A stretch of DNA of 64,000 nt from contig CBDCIZ010000003.1 of the NCBI GenBank assembly GCA_965217685.1, positions 930,001 through 994,000 of the forward strand, read 5' to 3'. Positions 1-8,867 of this stretch are shown piece after piece (position 1 is the first letter of the stretch; every line of letters begins with the position of its first letter). The stretch comes from Aurantimonas sp965217685. GTDB taxonomy: Bacteria; Pseudomonadota; Alphaproteobacteria; Rhizobiales; Rhizobiaceae. The notes under the pieces are model-generated. The model was not told the origin of the DNA, did not search any database, and worked only from the letters and a program-made list of their open reading frames with translations. Both the position numbers and the translations under genes were made by a program.

Positions 1-776
1 GCCAGTTCTTCGATCACGGCTGGATCGACGCGGCGCTCCGCCCGGGCAAGTCGCCCGGCGCTTTCGCGCACCCGACCGTCCCGAGCGTACACCCCTATGT
101 TCTGATCAACTACATGGGCAAGCCGCGCGACGTGATGACGCTCGCCCATGAGCTCGGCCACGGCGTCCATCAGGTGCTCGCCGGCAAGCAGGGCGCGCTG
201 ATGGCGGCGACGCCGCTGACGCTGGCCGAAACCGCTTCGGTGTTCGGCGAGATGCTGACCTTCCGATCGCTCCTGAAGCAAGCCCGCACCAAGGCGGAGC
301 GCAAGACGCTGCTCGCCTCAAAGGTCGAGGACATGCTGAACACGGTGGTCCGCCAGATCGCTTTTTATCAGTTCGAGCGCGAACTGCATCAGGAGCGGCG
401 CAACGGCGAGCTGACCAGCGAGCAGATCGGCGAGATCTGGATGAACGTCCAGCGGCGCAGCCTCGGCCCATCGATCCATCTCGGCGACGGCTACGAGACC
501 TACTGGACGTACGTTCCGCACTTCATCCATTCGCCCTTCTACGTCTACGCCTACGCCTTCGGCGACTGCCTCGTGAACTCGCTCTATGCGGTCTACGAGA
601 ACTCCGAGACCGGCTTTCAGGAGAAGTATTTCGAGATGCTGAAAGCCGGCGGCACCAAGCACCATTCGGAGCTGCTGCAGCCCTTCGGCCTTAACGCCTC
701 CGACCCCGCCTTCTGGTCGAAGGGCCTCGCCGTGATCTCCGGCTTCATCGACGAGCTGGCGGCGATGGAGGAATAA
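1..776 (+). CDS. pepF: M3-family oligoendopeptidase F, C-terminal part (5' end outside window)
   Basis: Cytoplasmic zinc metallopeptidase that degrades oligopeptides. The frame is open from base 3 to the stop at 774-776, so the gene starts upstream of the window. The visible part carries the HELGH zinc motif, with a third ligand glutamate expected in the following TLAETASVFGE segment, and the histidine/tyrosine-rich HFIHSPFYVYAYAFG stretch typical of M3B oligoendopeptidases. An ATG at 114 lies inside the conserved domain and is not the true start. It converges with the Rsm22-like gene, 15 bases downstream. The family is certain; the symbol pepF is by family. Confidence 0.9.
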   Translation, partial: QFFDHGWIDAALRPGKSPGAFAHPTVPSVHPYVLINYMGKPRDVMTLAHELGHGVHQVLAGKQGALMAATPLTLAETASVFGEMLTFRSLLKQARTKAERKTLLASKVEDMLNTVVRQIAFYQFERELHQERRNGELTSEQIGEIWMNVQRRSLGPSIHLGDGYETYWTYVPHFIHSPFYVYAYAFGDCLVNSLYAVYENSETGFQEKYFEMLKAGGTKHHSELLQPFGLNASDPAFWSKGLAVISGFIDELAAMEE

Positions 777-791
777 GGCGGTCGCGCTCCC

Positions 792-1781
792 TCAACCCCA
801 CGCATCGCCCCACTCCAACCGCCGCGCGACACGAAACGTCTCGCCTTCGCGCTTGGTGATCAGCCGGTCCTCGGCGGTTCCCATGCTCGTGCAAAGCTTC
901 AGCCTCACCTTGCCGCTGCCCACCTTGACCGGCGCGATCACGCGAGCCGCGGCCACTGCAAGCGATGCGGCGGGGGCACGGGATAGAGCGAGATAGGCGA
1001 ATTTTTCGTCCTCGTAGGGGACGGTTCCGTTCTTGGCGAGCCGATGGACGCGCGAGCGCTCGACCCGTTGCGAAAAGTGGCACCAGTCGGGCTCGACCAG
1101 CGGGCAGTCTGCCGCATGCGGACAAGGCGCGACGAGCGTCGCGCCGGCGGCCAGCATGCGCTCACGGACGGCCATCAGCCGGCGCCAGCCGGCGGTGGTG
1201 CCGGGCTCGACGATCACCAGCGTGCTGTCGGTCTTTGCCCAGAGCGCATCGACGAGGGTCTCGCCTTCGGCGGCCGAAAGCTCGTCGAGCACATAAGAAA
1301 GCGTGACGAGATCGGCGTTCGGACAGTCTTCGAGTTGCGTCGACGCCGTGCCGACGCGCCAATCGATCGAAAGAGGAAGCCCACCGCCCACCGGCCGCTC
1401 TTGCGCCAGTGCCGCGCCGATCACGGCGGCGGGTCGGCTCGCTTCGACGAGGGTCGCCTGCTCGAGGCTCGGGAAGACCGCAGCGGCGGCCCAGGCGATC
1501 GTGCCGGGCCCCGCGCCGACATCAAGCAGGGTCTTTGGTGCGAAATCCGGCAACCGCTCGGCCGCAGCCTGCAGCGACGCGCTTGCGGAAGCGAAGGTCG
1601 CGGGCAACCGTGCGGCCAGGTAAGCGTCAACCGATGCCTCGCTCGACAGATGCGCGCGCCCGTCGCGGGTTTCGGCCCGGTAGCGGCGGGATAGCCGCTC
1701 GCCCGATTGCCTGAGATCGGCCATGTCGGAATGGCAAAGGCGCCTGTCGAGCGCGGCTTTCAAAGCCGCCGGAAGCTGCAT
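792..1781 (-). CDS. Rsm22-family SAM-dependent methyltransferase
   Basis: A 329-residue protein with a Rossmann methyltransferase core. The SAM-binding motif LLDVGAGPGT is near residue 84, followed by an acidic/polar loop (TLVEAS) and a post-core LSYVLDEL motif. A cysteine/histidine cluster (CPHAADCPL, near residue 222) followed by WCHFSQR resembles the metal-binding region of Rsm22 proteins, which in mitochondria are tied to assembly of the small ribosomal subunit. The bacterial role is inferred to be rRNA modification or ribosome assembly. The start ATG at 1781 is about 200 bases from the divergent homospermidine synthase gene. Confidence 0.82.
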   Translation of the reverse strand: MQLPAALKAALDRRLCHSDMADLRQSGERLSRRYRAETRDGRAHLSSEASVDAYLAARLPATFASASASLQAAAERLPDFAPKTLLDVGAGPGTIAWAAAAVFPSLEQATLVEASRPAAVIGAALAQERPVGGGLPLSIDWRVGTASTQLEDCPNADLVTLSYVLDELSAAEGETLVDALWAKTDSTLVIVEPGTTAGWRRLMAVRERMLAAGATLVAPCPHAADCPLVEPDWCHFSQRVERSRVHRLAKNGTVPYEDEKFAYLALSRAPAASLAVAAARVIAPVKVGSGKVRLKLCTSMGTAEDRLITKREGETFRVARRLEWGDAWG

Positions 1782-1822
1782 CGCGTCATTCCTTCGATAT
1801 CGGCCCGACCATGCAAAACCGG

Positions 1823-1888
1823 ATTGTCACGTGGTCCGACCCGCCGCCTTGGCCTTCCACCCGCCGCCTTAGCCTTCCAATTGTCACG
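1823..1888. repeat. Tandem 20-bp repeat framed by a 9-bp direct repeat, upstream of hss
   Basis: Two adjacent copies of a 20-base unit occupy 1841-1860 and 1861-1880 and match at 18 of 20 positions. They are bracketed by two identical copies of ATTGTCACG at 1823-1831 and 1880-1888. The block lies in the roughly 200-bp divergent region between the Rsm22-like gene and homospermidine synthase, so it could be a regulator-binding array or only a recent slippage duplication. No known regulator site is recognised. Confidence 0.6.
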
Positions 1889-1981
1889 GAAACGTTCTAG
1901 CGCCTTCGCCGAGACATTCAGAGGCTGGCCGGCACATCGAGCGTCGGCCGCCGCCTTCGACCACGACCGAGAGGACGCCCC

Positions 1982-3427
1982 ATGGCAGACAAAACCCCTT
2001 CGATCCATGCCAAGATCACCGGCCCCGTGGTGATGATCGGATTCGGTTCGATCGGCAAGGGCACCCTGCCCCTGATCGAGCGCCATTTCGATTACGACAA
2101 GTCCCGCCTGACCGTCATCGACCCGAACAAGGACGTCGAGCTCCACCTCAACGAGCGCGGCGTGCGTTTCATCAACGAGGCGGTCACCAGGAAGAACTAC
2201 AAGGAGCTCCTGACGCCGCTGCTTACCGAGGGTGAAGGCCAGGGCTTCTGCGTCAACCTGTCGGTCGACACCGGCTCGCTGGACCTGATCAAGCTGTGCC
2301 GCGAACTCGGCGTCCTTTACATCGATACGGTCGTCGAGCCCTGGCTCGGCTTTTATTTCGACGAGTCCATGTCGAATGCCGACCGCACGAACTACGCCCT
2401 GCGCGAAACCGTGCGCAAGGAAAAGAGGAAGAACCCCGGCGGCACGACCGCTGTTTCCTGCTGTGGCGCCAATCCCGGCATGGTCTCCTGGTTCGTCAAG
2501 CAGGCGCTGGTGGATGTCGCGGGCGCTGTCGGGCTCGACTTCAAGGAGCCGGGCCCGGACGATCGCGAGGGCTGGGCCAAGCTGATGAAGAAGGCCGGCG
2601 TCAAGGGCGTTCACATCGCCGAGCGCGACACCCAGCTGACCAAGAAGCCCAAGCCTATGGACGTCTTCTGGAACACTTGGTCGGTCGAGGGCTTCCTGTC
2701 GGAAGGCATGCAGCCGGCCGAGCTCGGCTGGGGCACCCATGAGAAGTGGATGCCGAAGAACGCCAGGCAGCACAAGAAGGGCCACCAGTCGGCGATCTAT
2801 CTGGAGCAGCCGGGAGCCAACACTCGCGTGCGCACCTGGTGCCCGACGCCAGGGGCCCAGTACGGCTTCCTCGTGACACACAACGAGTCGATCTCGATCG
2901 CCGATTATTTCACGGCCCGCAACAAGGACGACGAGGTCACCTTCCGCCCGACCTGCCATTACGCCTATCATCCCTGCAACGACGCCGTCCTGTCGCTGCA
3001 CGAGCTGTTCGGCGCCGCCGGCAAGATCCAGCCGACCCATCATGTCCTCGACGAGGACGAGTTGGTCGAGGGCATCGACGAGTTGGGGGTGCTCCTCTAC
3101 GGCCACGACAAGAACGCCTATTGGTACGGCTCGCAGCTCTCCCTCAAAGAGACCCGTCGCATCGCGCCCTACCAGAACGCCACCGGCCTGCAGGTGACCT
3201 CGGCGGTGCTCGCCGGCATGGTCTGGGCGCTGGAAAACCCGAAGGCCGGCATCGTCGAGAGCGACGAGATGGACTACAGGCGGTGCCTCGAAGTGCAGTC
3301 GCCCTATCTGGGACCGGTCAAGGGCTACTATACCGACTGGACCCCGCTCACCGACCGTCCGGGCCTCTTCCCCGAAGACCTCGACGAGAAGGATCCCTGG
3401 CAGTTCCGCAACATTCTCGTGCGCTGA
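1982..3427 (+). CDS. hss: Homospermidine synthase
   Basis: A 481-residue NAD-dependent enzyme that makes sym-homospermidine from two putrescines (or putrescine plus spermidine), a polyamine typical of rhizobia and relatives. The N-terminus has a dinucleotide-binding motif (VMIGFGSIGKG, residues about 18-28), and the whole length agrees with bacterial homospermidine synthases of about 480 residues. The protein is soluble, with no signal peptide or membrane segment. It stands as a single gene: the upstream neighbour is divergent, and hairpins at 3441-3455 and 3471-3511 follow its stop codon. Confidence 0.93.
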   Translation: MADKTPSIHAKITGPVVMIGFGSIGKGTLPLIERHFDYDKSRLTVIDPNKDVELHLNERGVRFINEAVTRKNYKELLTPLLTEGEGQGFCVNLSVDTGSLDLIKLCRELGVLYIDTVVEPWLGFYFDESMSNADRTNYALRETVRKEKRKNPGGTTAVSCCGANPGMVSWFVKQALVDVAGAVGLDFKEPGPDDREGWAKLMKKAGVKGVHIAERDTQLTKKPKPMDVFWNTWSVEGFLSEGMQPAELGWGTHEKWMPKNARQHKKGHQSAIYLEQPGANTRVRTWCPTPGAQYGFLVTHNESISIADYFTARNKDDEVTFRPTCHYAYHPCNDAVLSLHELFGAAGKIQPTHHVLDEDELVEGIDELGVLLYGHDKNAYWYGSQLSLKETRRIAPYQNATGLQVTSAVLAGMVWALENPKAGIVESDEMDYRRCLEVQSPYLGPVKGYYTDWTPLTDRPGLFPEDLDEKDPWQFRNILVR

Positions 3428-3470
3428 AACGCAAGGCCAGCCACCAAAACGGTGGATAAAGCGAAGCGAA

Positions 3471-3511
3471 AAGGGTTGCGACCTCGCCGAGGGGCCGCAG
3501 CCCTTGCTTTT
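3471..3511 (+). terminator. Hairpin after hss, probable terminator
   Basis: The arm at 3471-3480 pairs with 3496-3505 over ten base pairs including one G-U pair, and the enclosed loop can form a further short stem (CCTCG with GGGG). It is followed by GCTTTTC, a short T run. A smaller hairpin, CCACC-AAAAC-GGTGG at 3441-3455, lies just before it. Position and shape suit transcription termination of hss. Confidence 0.55.
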
Positions 3512-3539
3512 CGGACCGCCTGTCTAAACTTTAGCCGTC

Positions 3540-4073
3540 ATGTGGAGGCATACGCCCGATCCGCAGGAAATCGAGGAATCGGGGGCGTCCCGCTTTCTCA
3601 CGGAGCATCCGTTGGTCGATACGCAGGCACGACGCGCCATCGTCGAACAGGTCATGGATGCGGTAATGACCGGCAAGACCGGCACCATCGCCCGTCATTT
3701 CGCCCCTGGGGCCAAGGTCTCCCAGCGCAGCAACGCGGCGCTTGCCGAAGAGCCCTGGTTCGGTCGAATGGAGGGTGAGTTTCAGCTTGGAGGCGAAGCG
3801 GAGGCACAGGCCTTCTTCGACGAACTTCTGAAGCGAACCTCCTACATCTCCTACGAACTGCGCGGTCTCGTCTGCGAGGACGACGACGCGGCCAGCCGCT
3901 GCGACTGGACGCGGCACGACGAAAAGACCGGCACGTTGATCACCGGCACCACCATGTACTGGTTCGCCTTCAACAGCGAAGATCGCATTCGCTTGATCGA
4001 GACGATCGGCTCGATCCATTCGGTGATGCCGCCAAGCCCGATGCCGGCAAGCCCTGTCGGCTCGATTGCCTGA
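3540..4073 (+). CDS. NTF2/SnoaL-like fold protein, function unknown
   Basis: A 177-residue soluble protein. After a short N-terminal helix the pattern (ARRAIVEQVMDAVMTGKTGTI, then an acidic strand-rich second half with WTRHDEKTGTLITGTTMYWF) resembles the small alpha+beta cone of SnoaL/NTF2-like proteins, which bind or transform small ligands. No catalytic residues can be assigned. The ribosome-binding site in front of the ATG at 3540 is weak, so a later start is possible. It sits between hss and the Omp10-like gene without evident operon linkage. Confidence 0.6.
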   Translation: MWRHTPDPQEIEESGASRFLTEHPLVDTQARRAIVEQVMDAVMTGKTGTIARHFAPGAKVSQRSNAALAEEPWFGRMEGEFQLGGEAEAQAFFDELLKRTSYISYELRGLVCEDDDAASRCDWTRHDEKTGTLITGTTMYWFAFNSEDRIRLIETIGSIHSVMPPSPMPASPVGSIA

Positions 4074-4290
4074 CAGAAGTGCGCGGGTTGCGAACAGGCC
4101 GAGCTCGTCATGGCGAGCATCGCAAGACGCGCTGGGATGATAACGCGATGACTCGCGGGCGCTTCTCGGATAATGTCTTTTTTGTGCCGCAGGGATCGTT
4201 GCCAGCCTCGGTCGGTTCTTGTGTTGTTGTTGTCGAAGTCGGCTGTCGGCGAGGACCGACGGCAAGCTTCATGGTCGTAAGGTTTATCTG

Positions 4291-4671
4291 ATGCGCGGTG
4301 TCGTTCTTTCCCGTCTCTTCGTTTCGCTCGGACTGTCGCTTCTGGCGCTGTCGGCCTGCCAGAGCGAAATGCCGCGCGCCCAGTTCGACGCGGCCCAGCC
4401 GCGCGGCATCGACGGGCGCTGGTCTTCTGTCGGTGGCCCCGTCGCCTACACCGCAACCTTTCAGAACGGGCGCTTCACATCCGTCGAGCAGGCGACCAAC
4501 GGTCTGCTCGCCTCGGGCACGTATTCGAACCTCGGTCCCGGCCAGATCAACATCGTCTACACGTCGACGACCCGGAACCAGCAGGTCGCGGCCAATTGCA
4601 ATCAGGTGCAACCCAATATCCTGTCGTGCGCAACCTCCAGCGGCAACCGCTTCGATCTGTCGCGTGCCTGA
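4291..4671 (+). CDS. Omp10-like outer membrane lipoprotein
   Basis: A 126-residue lipoprotein. The signal peptide (RLFVSLGLSLLALSAC) ends in an LSAC lipobox, so lipidation is expected at Cys19 or close to it. The mature part follows the Brucella Omp10 pattern: a GIDGRW motif, then a strand-rich domain with a conserved cysteine pair (VAANCNQV and LSCATSSGNRF) and a final FDLSR. I chose the ATG at 4291 because an in-frame ATG at 4219 would place 24 unrelated residues before the signal peptide. In Brucella Omp10 is a surface-exposed minor lipoprotein; the function here is inferred only from likeness. Confidence 0.78.
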   Translation: MRGVVLSRLFVSLGLSLLALSACQSEMPRAQFDAAQPRGIDGRWSSVGGPVAYTATFQNGRFTSVEQATNGLLASGTYSNLGPGQINIVYTSTTRNQQVAANCNQVQPNILSCATSSGNRFDLSRA

Positions 4672-4820
4672 TCGGGCGCCGCGGCACCCGTTGGGCGGTG
4701 TTGCGATGCAACGCGCGTGCCTATATCGCCACAAAGGACGGTGTTCAGCGGCAGACGGGGTCGGCTATCCTGCACAGTTTCGAAGCCGGGAAGGCCGCCA
4801 GGTGGCGTGAGGTTTGATAG

Positions 4821-5882
4821 ATGAATGCCCAGACCCAGACGATTGTGGATCGCTCCATCGGACCGCTTCCGGCCGAGCATCCGCCGGTCAAACGGGCGAA
4901 GGTCGGCGTTCTCCTGGTCAATCTGGGCACCCCAGACGGCACCGATTTCAAATCGATGCGGCGCTATCTGAAGGAGTTTCTCTCCGACAAGCGCGTCATC
5001 GAATGGCCGCGCGCCGCGTGGTATCCAATTCTTTACGGCATCGTCCTCAACACCCGCCCCAAGAAATCCGGGGCGGCCTATGCCGAGATCTGGAACACCG
5101 AGAAGAACGAATCGCCGTTGCGCACTTTTACGCGGGCACAGGGCGAGAAGCTCGCGATCCGCATGGCCGTCACACCGTCCGTGGTCGTCGACTGGGCCAT
5201 GCGCTACGGCAATCCCTCCATCGCCGAGCGCACCGACTATCTGATGAGCCAGGGCTGCGAGCGAATTCTCGTCTACCCGCTCTATCCGCAATATTCCGCT
5301 ACGACGACGGCGACGGTGAACGACAAGTTCTTCGAGCACATGAGGACCCAGCGCTGGATGCCGGCGGTGCGCACGGTGCCGGCCTATCACGACGAGCCGG
5401 TCTACATCGACGCGCTCGCCCGCTCGATCGAGACCCATCTGGCAACGCTCGATTTCGTGCCGGAGCGGGTGATCTGCTCCTTCCACGGCATTCCGCAGAG
5501 CTATTTCAAGAAGGGCGATCCGTATCACTGCCATTGCCAGAAGACCGCGCGCCTTCTGGACGAGCGACTCGGCTGGGAGAAGGGGCGCTTGATGACCTGC
5601 TTCCAATCCCGTTTCGGGCCGGAGGAATGGCTGCAGCCCTATACCGACAAGACCGTCGAAAAGCTCGCCCGGGACGGCATCAAGAACATTGCCGTTCTCA
5701 ATCCGGGTTTCGTGTCGGACTGCCTCGAAACGCTGGAGGAGATCGCCGGCGAAGCCGCCGAGATCTTTCACGACGCGGGTGGCGAGAACTTCGCCCATAT
5801 TCCATGCCTCAACGATTCCGAGCCCGGCATGGACGTGATCGAGGCGATGGTCCGGCGCGAACTGAAGGGCTGGATCGACTGA
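4821..5882 (+). CDS. hemH: Ferrochelatase
   Basis: The last step of protoheme synthesis, inserting Fe(II) into protoporphyrin IX. It has 353 residues, close to the usual size. The N-terminal GVLLVNLGTPDGT motif, the SFHGIP motif with the catalytic histidine at about residue 222, and the C-terminal PGFVSDCLETLEEI segment with its glutamates are all present. The ATG at 4821 is preceded by a GAGG sequence. It follows the Omp10-like lipoprotein gene on the same strand, with the SPFH/NfeD pair downstream. Confidence 0.96.
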   Translation: MNAQTQTIVDRSIGPLPAEHPPVKRAKVGVLLVNLGTPDGTDFKSMRRYLKEFLSDKRVIEWPRAAWYPILYGIVLNTRPKKSGAAYAEIWNTEKNESPLRTFTRAQGEKLAIRMAVTPSVVVDWAMRYGNPSIAERTDYLMSQGCERILVYPLYPQYSATTTATVNDKFFEHMRTQRWMPAVRTVPAYHDEPVYIDALARSIETHLATLDFVPERVICSFHGIPQSYFKKGDPYHCHCQKTARLLDERLGWEKGRLMTCFQSRFGPEEWLQPYTDKTVEKLARDGIKNIAVLNPGFVSDCLETLEEIAGEAAEIFHDAGGENFAHIPCLNDSEPGMDVIEAMVRRELKGWID

Positions 5883-5930
5883 AGGGCGGACCGACGAACG
5901 GTCCGGCTTCACCAGAGGGAGGATGACGAT

Positions 5931-7007
5931 ATGATGCTGTCCGGCTTGAGCATTCTGGTGCTTGTCCTGCTGTTCGTGGCGATCGTCGTCCTGTTCTCGA
6001 CGATCAAGATCGTGCCCCAGGGCTACAATTACACCGTCGAGAATTTCGGCCGCTACACGCGCACGCTGTCGCCGGGCCTCAACATCATCGTGCCCTTCAT
6101 CGAGCGCGTCGGCCGCAAGCTCAACATGATGGAGCAGGTGCTGGACGTGCCGACCCAGGAGGTCATCACCCGCGACAACGCTTCGGTCGCGGCCGACGGC
6201 GTCGCCTTCTACCAGATTCTCGACGCGGCAGCGGCCGCCTACGAGGTGTCGGGTCTGCAGAACGCCATTCTCAACCTCGTCATGACCAATCTGCGCTCGG
6301 TCATGGGGTCGATGGACCTCGATGATCTTCTTTCCAACCGCGACACGATCTCCGAGCGCATCCTGCGGGTCGTCGACCAGGCAGCCCATAGCTGGGGCAT
6401 CAAGATCACCCGCATCGAGATCAAGGACATCAACCCGCCGCGCAATCTCGTCGATTCGATGGCCCGTCAGATGATGGCCGAGCGCGAAAAGCGGGCGGAA
6501 ATCCTGGAAGCCGAAGGCTCGCGCAATGCCAAGATCCTGCGCGCCGAGGGCGAGAAGCAGAGCCAGATCCTGGAAGCCGAGGGCAAGCGCGAGGCGGCCT
6601 TTCGCGAGGCAGAGGCCCGCGAGCGCCTGGCCGAGGCCGAGGCCACCGCCACGCGGCTCGTCTCCGAGGCCATCGCCGCCGGCGACGTTCAGGCGATCAA
6701 CTATTTCGTCGCCCAGAAATACACCGAAGCCCTGGCGAAGATCGCCTCGGCGCCGAACCAGCGCGTCATTCTGATGCCGCTGGAAGCGGCCTCGCTGATG
6801 GGCTCGATCGCCGGCATCGCCGAGATCGCAAAAGCCTCCTTTGGGGATCCGCAAGGGTCCGGCGGGGGAAACCCTCGTGGGGGCGCGAGTACGACGTCGC
6901 CGCGCCGCCGCGGTTCCGGCGCGCCGTCGGTCCCGCGCAGTCAGGAAACCCGCGATACCGGCCCGACGCAATATGCCGACGGCTGGCCGCCGAAAGGTGA
7001 CGCGTGA
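5931..7007 (+). CDS. SPFH/stomatin-type membrane protein (QmcA/paraslipin type)
   Basis: A 358-residue protein with one N-terminal membrane segment (residues 3-24), an SPFH domain (about 28-190, containing QGYNYTVENFGRYTR and the ITRDNASVAADG motif), a long alanine/glutamate-rich coiled coil (about 180-250) and a C-terminal tail rich in Gly, Ser, Pro and Arg. SPFH proteins form large ring-like membrane assemblies linked to membrane-protein quality control. The gene overlaps the following nfeD-like gene by four bases, the usual pairing of these families. The disordered tail is longer than the plain family core. Confidence 0.9.
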   Translation: MMLSGLSILVLVLLFVAIVVLFSTIKIVPQGYNYTVENFGRYTRTLSPGLNIIVPFIERVGRKLNMMEQVLDVPTQEVITRDNASVAADGVAFYQILDAAAAAYEVSGLQNAILNLVMTNLRSVMGSMDLDDLLSNRDTISERILRVVDQAAHSWGIKITRIEIKDINPPRNLVDSMARQMMAEREKRAEILEAEGSRNAKILRAEGEKQSQILEAEGKREAAFREAEARERLAEAEATATRLVSEAIAAGDVQAINYFVAQKYTEALAKIASAPNQRVILMPLEAASLMGSIAGIAEIAKASFGDPQGSGGGNPRGGASTTSPRRRGSGAPSVPRSQETRDTGPTQYADGWPPKGDA

Positions 7008-7480
7008 ACGGCCTGATCGAGGCCCTCCTCGACTATGGCTGGTGGATCGCCGGCCTGGTGTTGCTCGTGTTCGAAGTGGTGCTGCCCGGCGTCTACCTGT
7101 TGTTCTTTGCCATCGCGGCGCTGATCGTCGGCACCAATGTGTTCTTCCTCGGCGGTTCGGGGTGGTTCGGCTGGCAGCAGCAGGTCGTCGCTTTCGTCGT
7201 CCTGTCGATCGTCTGCATCCTGATCGGCCGCAACTGGTACGGCGCCCGCAACGTCGCTGACGAACCCGACCGGCTCAACAAGCGCACGGGACGTCTCGTC
7301 GGCCGCGAGGCGGTGCTGTCGGAGGCGATCGTCAACGGCCGCGGCCGCGTCGCGATCGACGATGGCTGGTGGAGCGTGGCCGGCCCCGACCTGCCTTTGG
7401 GCCGCGCCGTGCGCATCGTCGATGCGGACGGCGCGGTGCTCAAGGTCGTTCCAGCGGAGAATGGGGCGTCGTCGGCCTGA
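7004..7480 (+). CDS. NfeD-like membrane protein, partner of the SPFH protein
   Basis: A 158-residue protein with two or three hydrophobic segments (about residues 10-40 and 55-75) followed by a small C-terminal OB-fold domain (about 95-155) containing GRVAIDDGWWSV. It matches the short NfeD1b class that is almost always encoded with a stomatin/SPFH protein and is thought to stabilise its complex. The start is GTG at 7004, overlapping the SPFH stop by four bases, so translation is probably coupled. Confidence 0.9.
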   Translation: MNGLIEALLDYGWWIAGLVLLVFEVVLPGVYLLFFAIAALIVGTNVFFLGGSGWFGWQQQVVAFVVLSIVCILIGRNWYGARNVADEPDRLNKRTGRLVGREAVLSEAIVNGRGRVAIDDGWWSVAGPDLPLGRAVRIVDADGAVLKVVPAENGASSA

Positions 7481-7541
7481 CCCGAAAGCCTCGAACGGAT
7501 CGGCAGACCCCGAAATTCCATCTTTCTCCGGGTGAGACGTC

Positions 7542-8540
7542 TCAGGCGACGCCGATGCGCAACAGATCGTGGAGATGCACGATCCCGACCGGCGCGCCAT
7601 CCTTTGCGACCATCAGCGCGGTGATGTTCGAAGAATTGACGATCTCCAGCGCCGAGGCGGCCAGCGTCTCCGGCTCCACCGTTTTCGGCTTGGGATTCAT
7701 CACCGTCTCGACGTTTTGCTTCAAGAGGTCGTTGCCGAGATGGCGACGCAGATCGCCGTCGGTGACGATGCCACGCAGCTTTCCCTTTTCATCCACCACC
7801 GCGGCGCAGCCGAACCCCTTGGCCGACATGACGATGATCGCCTCCGACATCAGCGTGCCGAGTTGCACGAGCGGCATCGAATTGCCGGTGTGCATGATGT
7901 CGCCGACATAGCGCAGGCTCGCACCAAGCTGGCCGCCCGGATGGAAGACCCGGAAATCGCCCGAGGTGAAACCGCGGCGTTCGAGCAGCGCGACCGCCAG
8001 CGCGTCACCGATCGCCGCCTGCAACGTCGTCGACGTCGTCGGCGCGAGACCGTGCGGGCAAGCCTCCTTTACCAATGGCAACACCAGCGCCACGTCGGCT
8101 TCCTTCGCAAGCGTCGATCGGCCTCGGGACGTGATGGCCACCAGCGGAATCCTGAAGCGCCGCGAATAAGCGACAATTCCCTGCAGTTCGGTGGTCTCCC
8201 CCGACCATGAGAAGGCGAGGATCGCATCGTCGTTGCCGATCATGCCGAGATCGCCGTGATTGGCCTCGGAGGGATGGACGAAGAAGGCGGGCGTGCCGGT
8301 GGACGCGAAGGTGGCGGCGATCTTCGCGCCGATATGGCCGCTCTTGCCGACGCCGGTGACGATCACCCGGCCGGTGATCGTCGCGATGGTCGCGACCGCC
8401 CGCTCGAAAGGCTCGGCGAGGTCGATCCTCATCGCATCGGCCAGAACGCTCAGACCTTCGGCCTCGGTTTGCAGCGTGCGAAGCGCCGACTGGGTCGCAA
8501 ACCCATGGTCCTTCGTCCGGGGCGCGGGACTGGCGGTCAT
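7542..8540 (-). CDS. kpsF: KpsF/GutQ-type D-arabinose 5-phosphate isomerase
   Basis: It interconverts ribulose 5-phosphate and arabinose 5-phosphate, the entry to Kdo for lipopolysaccharide. It has 332 residues: an SIS domain (about 45-185) with the phosphosugar motif TGVGKSGHIG at 62-71 and HPSEANHGDLG at 89-99, then two CBS domains (about 210-332). The open frame extends far upstream, but that part antisense-overlaps the beta-barrel gene; the ATG at 8540 fits the family length. It is divergent from the beta-barrel gene. KdsD and KpsF cannot be told apart here. Confidence 0.92.
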   Translation of the reverse strand: MTASPAPRTKDHGFATQSALRTLQTEAEGLSVLADAMRIDLAEPFERAVATIATITGRVIVTGVGKSGHIGAKIAATFASTGTPAFFVHPSEANHGDLGMIGNDDAILAFSWSGETTELQGIVAYSRRFRIPLVAITSRGRSTLAKEADVALVLPLVKEACPHGLAPTTSTTLQAAIGDALAVALLERRGFTSGDFRVFHPGGQLGASLRYVGDIMHTGNSMPLVQLGTLMSEAIIVMSAKGFGCAAVVDEKGKLRGIVTDGDLRRHLGNDLLKQNVETVMNPKPKTVEPETLAASALEIVNSSNITALMVAKDGAPVGIVHLHDLLRIGVA

Positions 8541-8867
8541 GGCGTGTCCTGTCGTTTCGGCGCGTTCGGGCGCCCCTCCGCATGGGGACCGTCGCGTCGC
8601 CTGATGCCCAAGCCGATCCAGCCCGACGCAGGGCCGGCGTTCTAGTCTGGGGTGCGCAGCATGGGCCGGTGTGTCGACCGTATCCTGCGGCAGAGGCTCT
8701 AACGTAAAATGCGCCGAGGTGCCAGCGGCCGTCACCTCGTCGATGTCTGAGGCCGCGCGGGTCAAGACCGGGCCACAGGCGATACCTTTTGTTAACCATA
8801 GAAATTTACGTTCGTTAACGCCTGGGCGACCAGCGCACCATGTTCCTAAGACTGCGACCCGACCGCG
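8541..8867. promoter_or_regulatory. Divergent intergenic region kpsF/beta-barrel gene with two GTTAAC sites
   Basis: This 327-bp gap has no credible coding sequence. The end near the beta-barrel gene is unusually AT-rich and holds two GTTAAC palindromes at 8791-8796 and 8814-8819, 23 bases apart. The first reads GTTAACCAT, which resembles the TTAACCAT half-site bound by the cell-cycle regulator CtrA in alphaproteobacteria. The likeness is suggestive only. Confidence 0.35.

Noticed and set aside
5887..5905. CGGACC/GGTCCG inverted repeat between hemH and the SPFH gene as a terminator
   Set aside because: A six-bp stem with a seven-base loop and no T run; too weak to call.
4602..6971. A 789-codon minus-strand open frame across hemH and the SPFH gene
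   Set aside because: It is antisense to two well-conserved genes; its translation is Arg/His/Asp-rich without domains, as expected from the opposite strand of GC-rich coding DNA.
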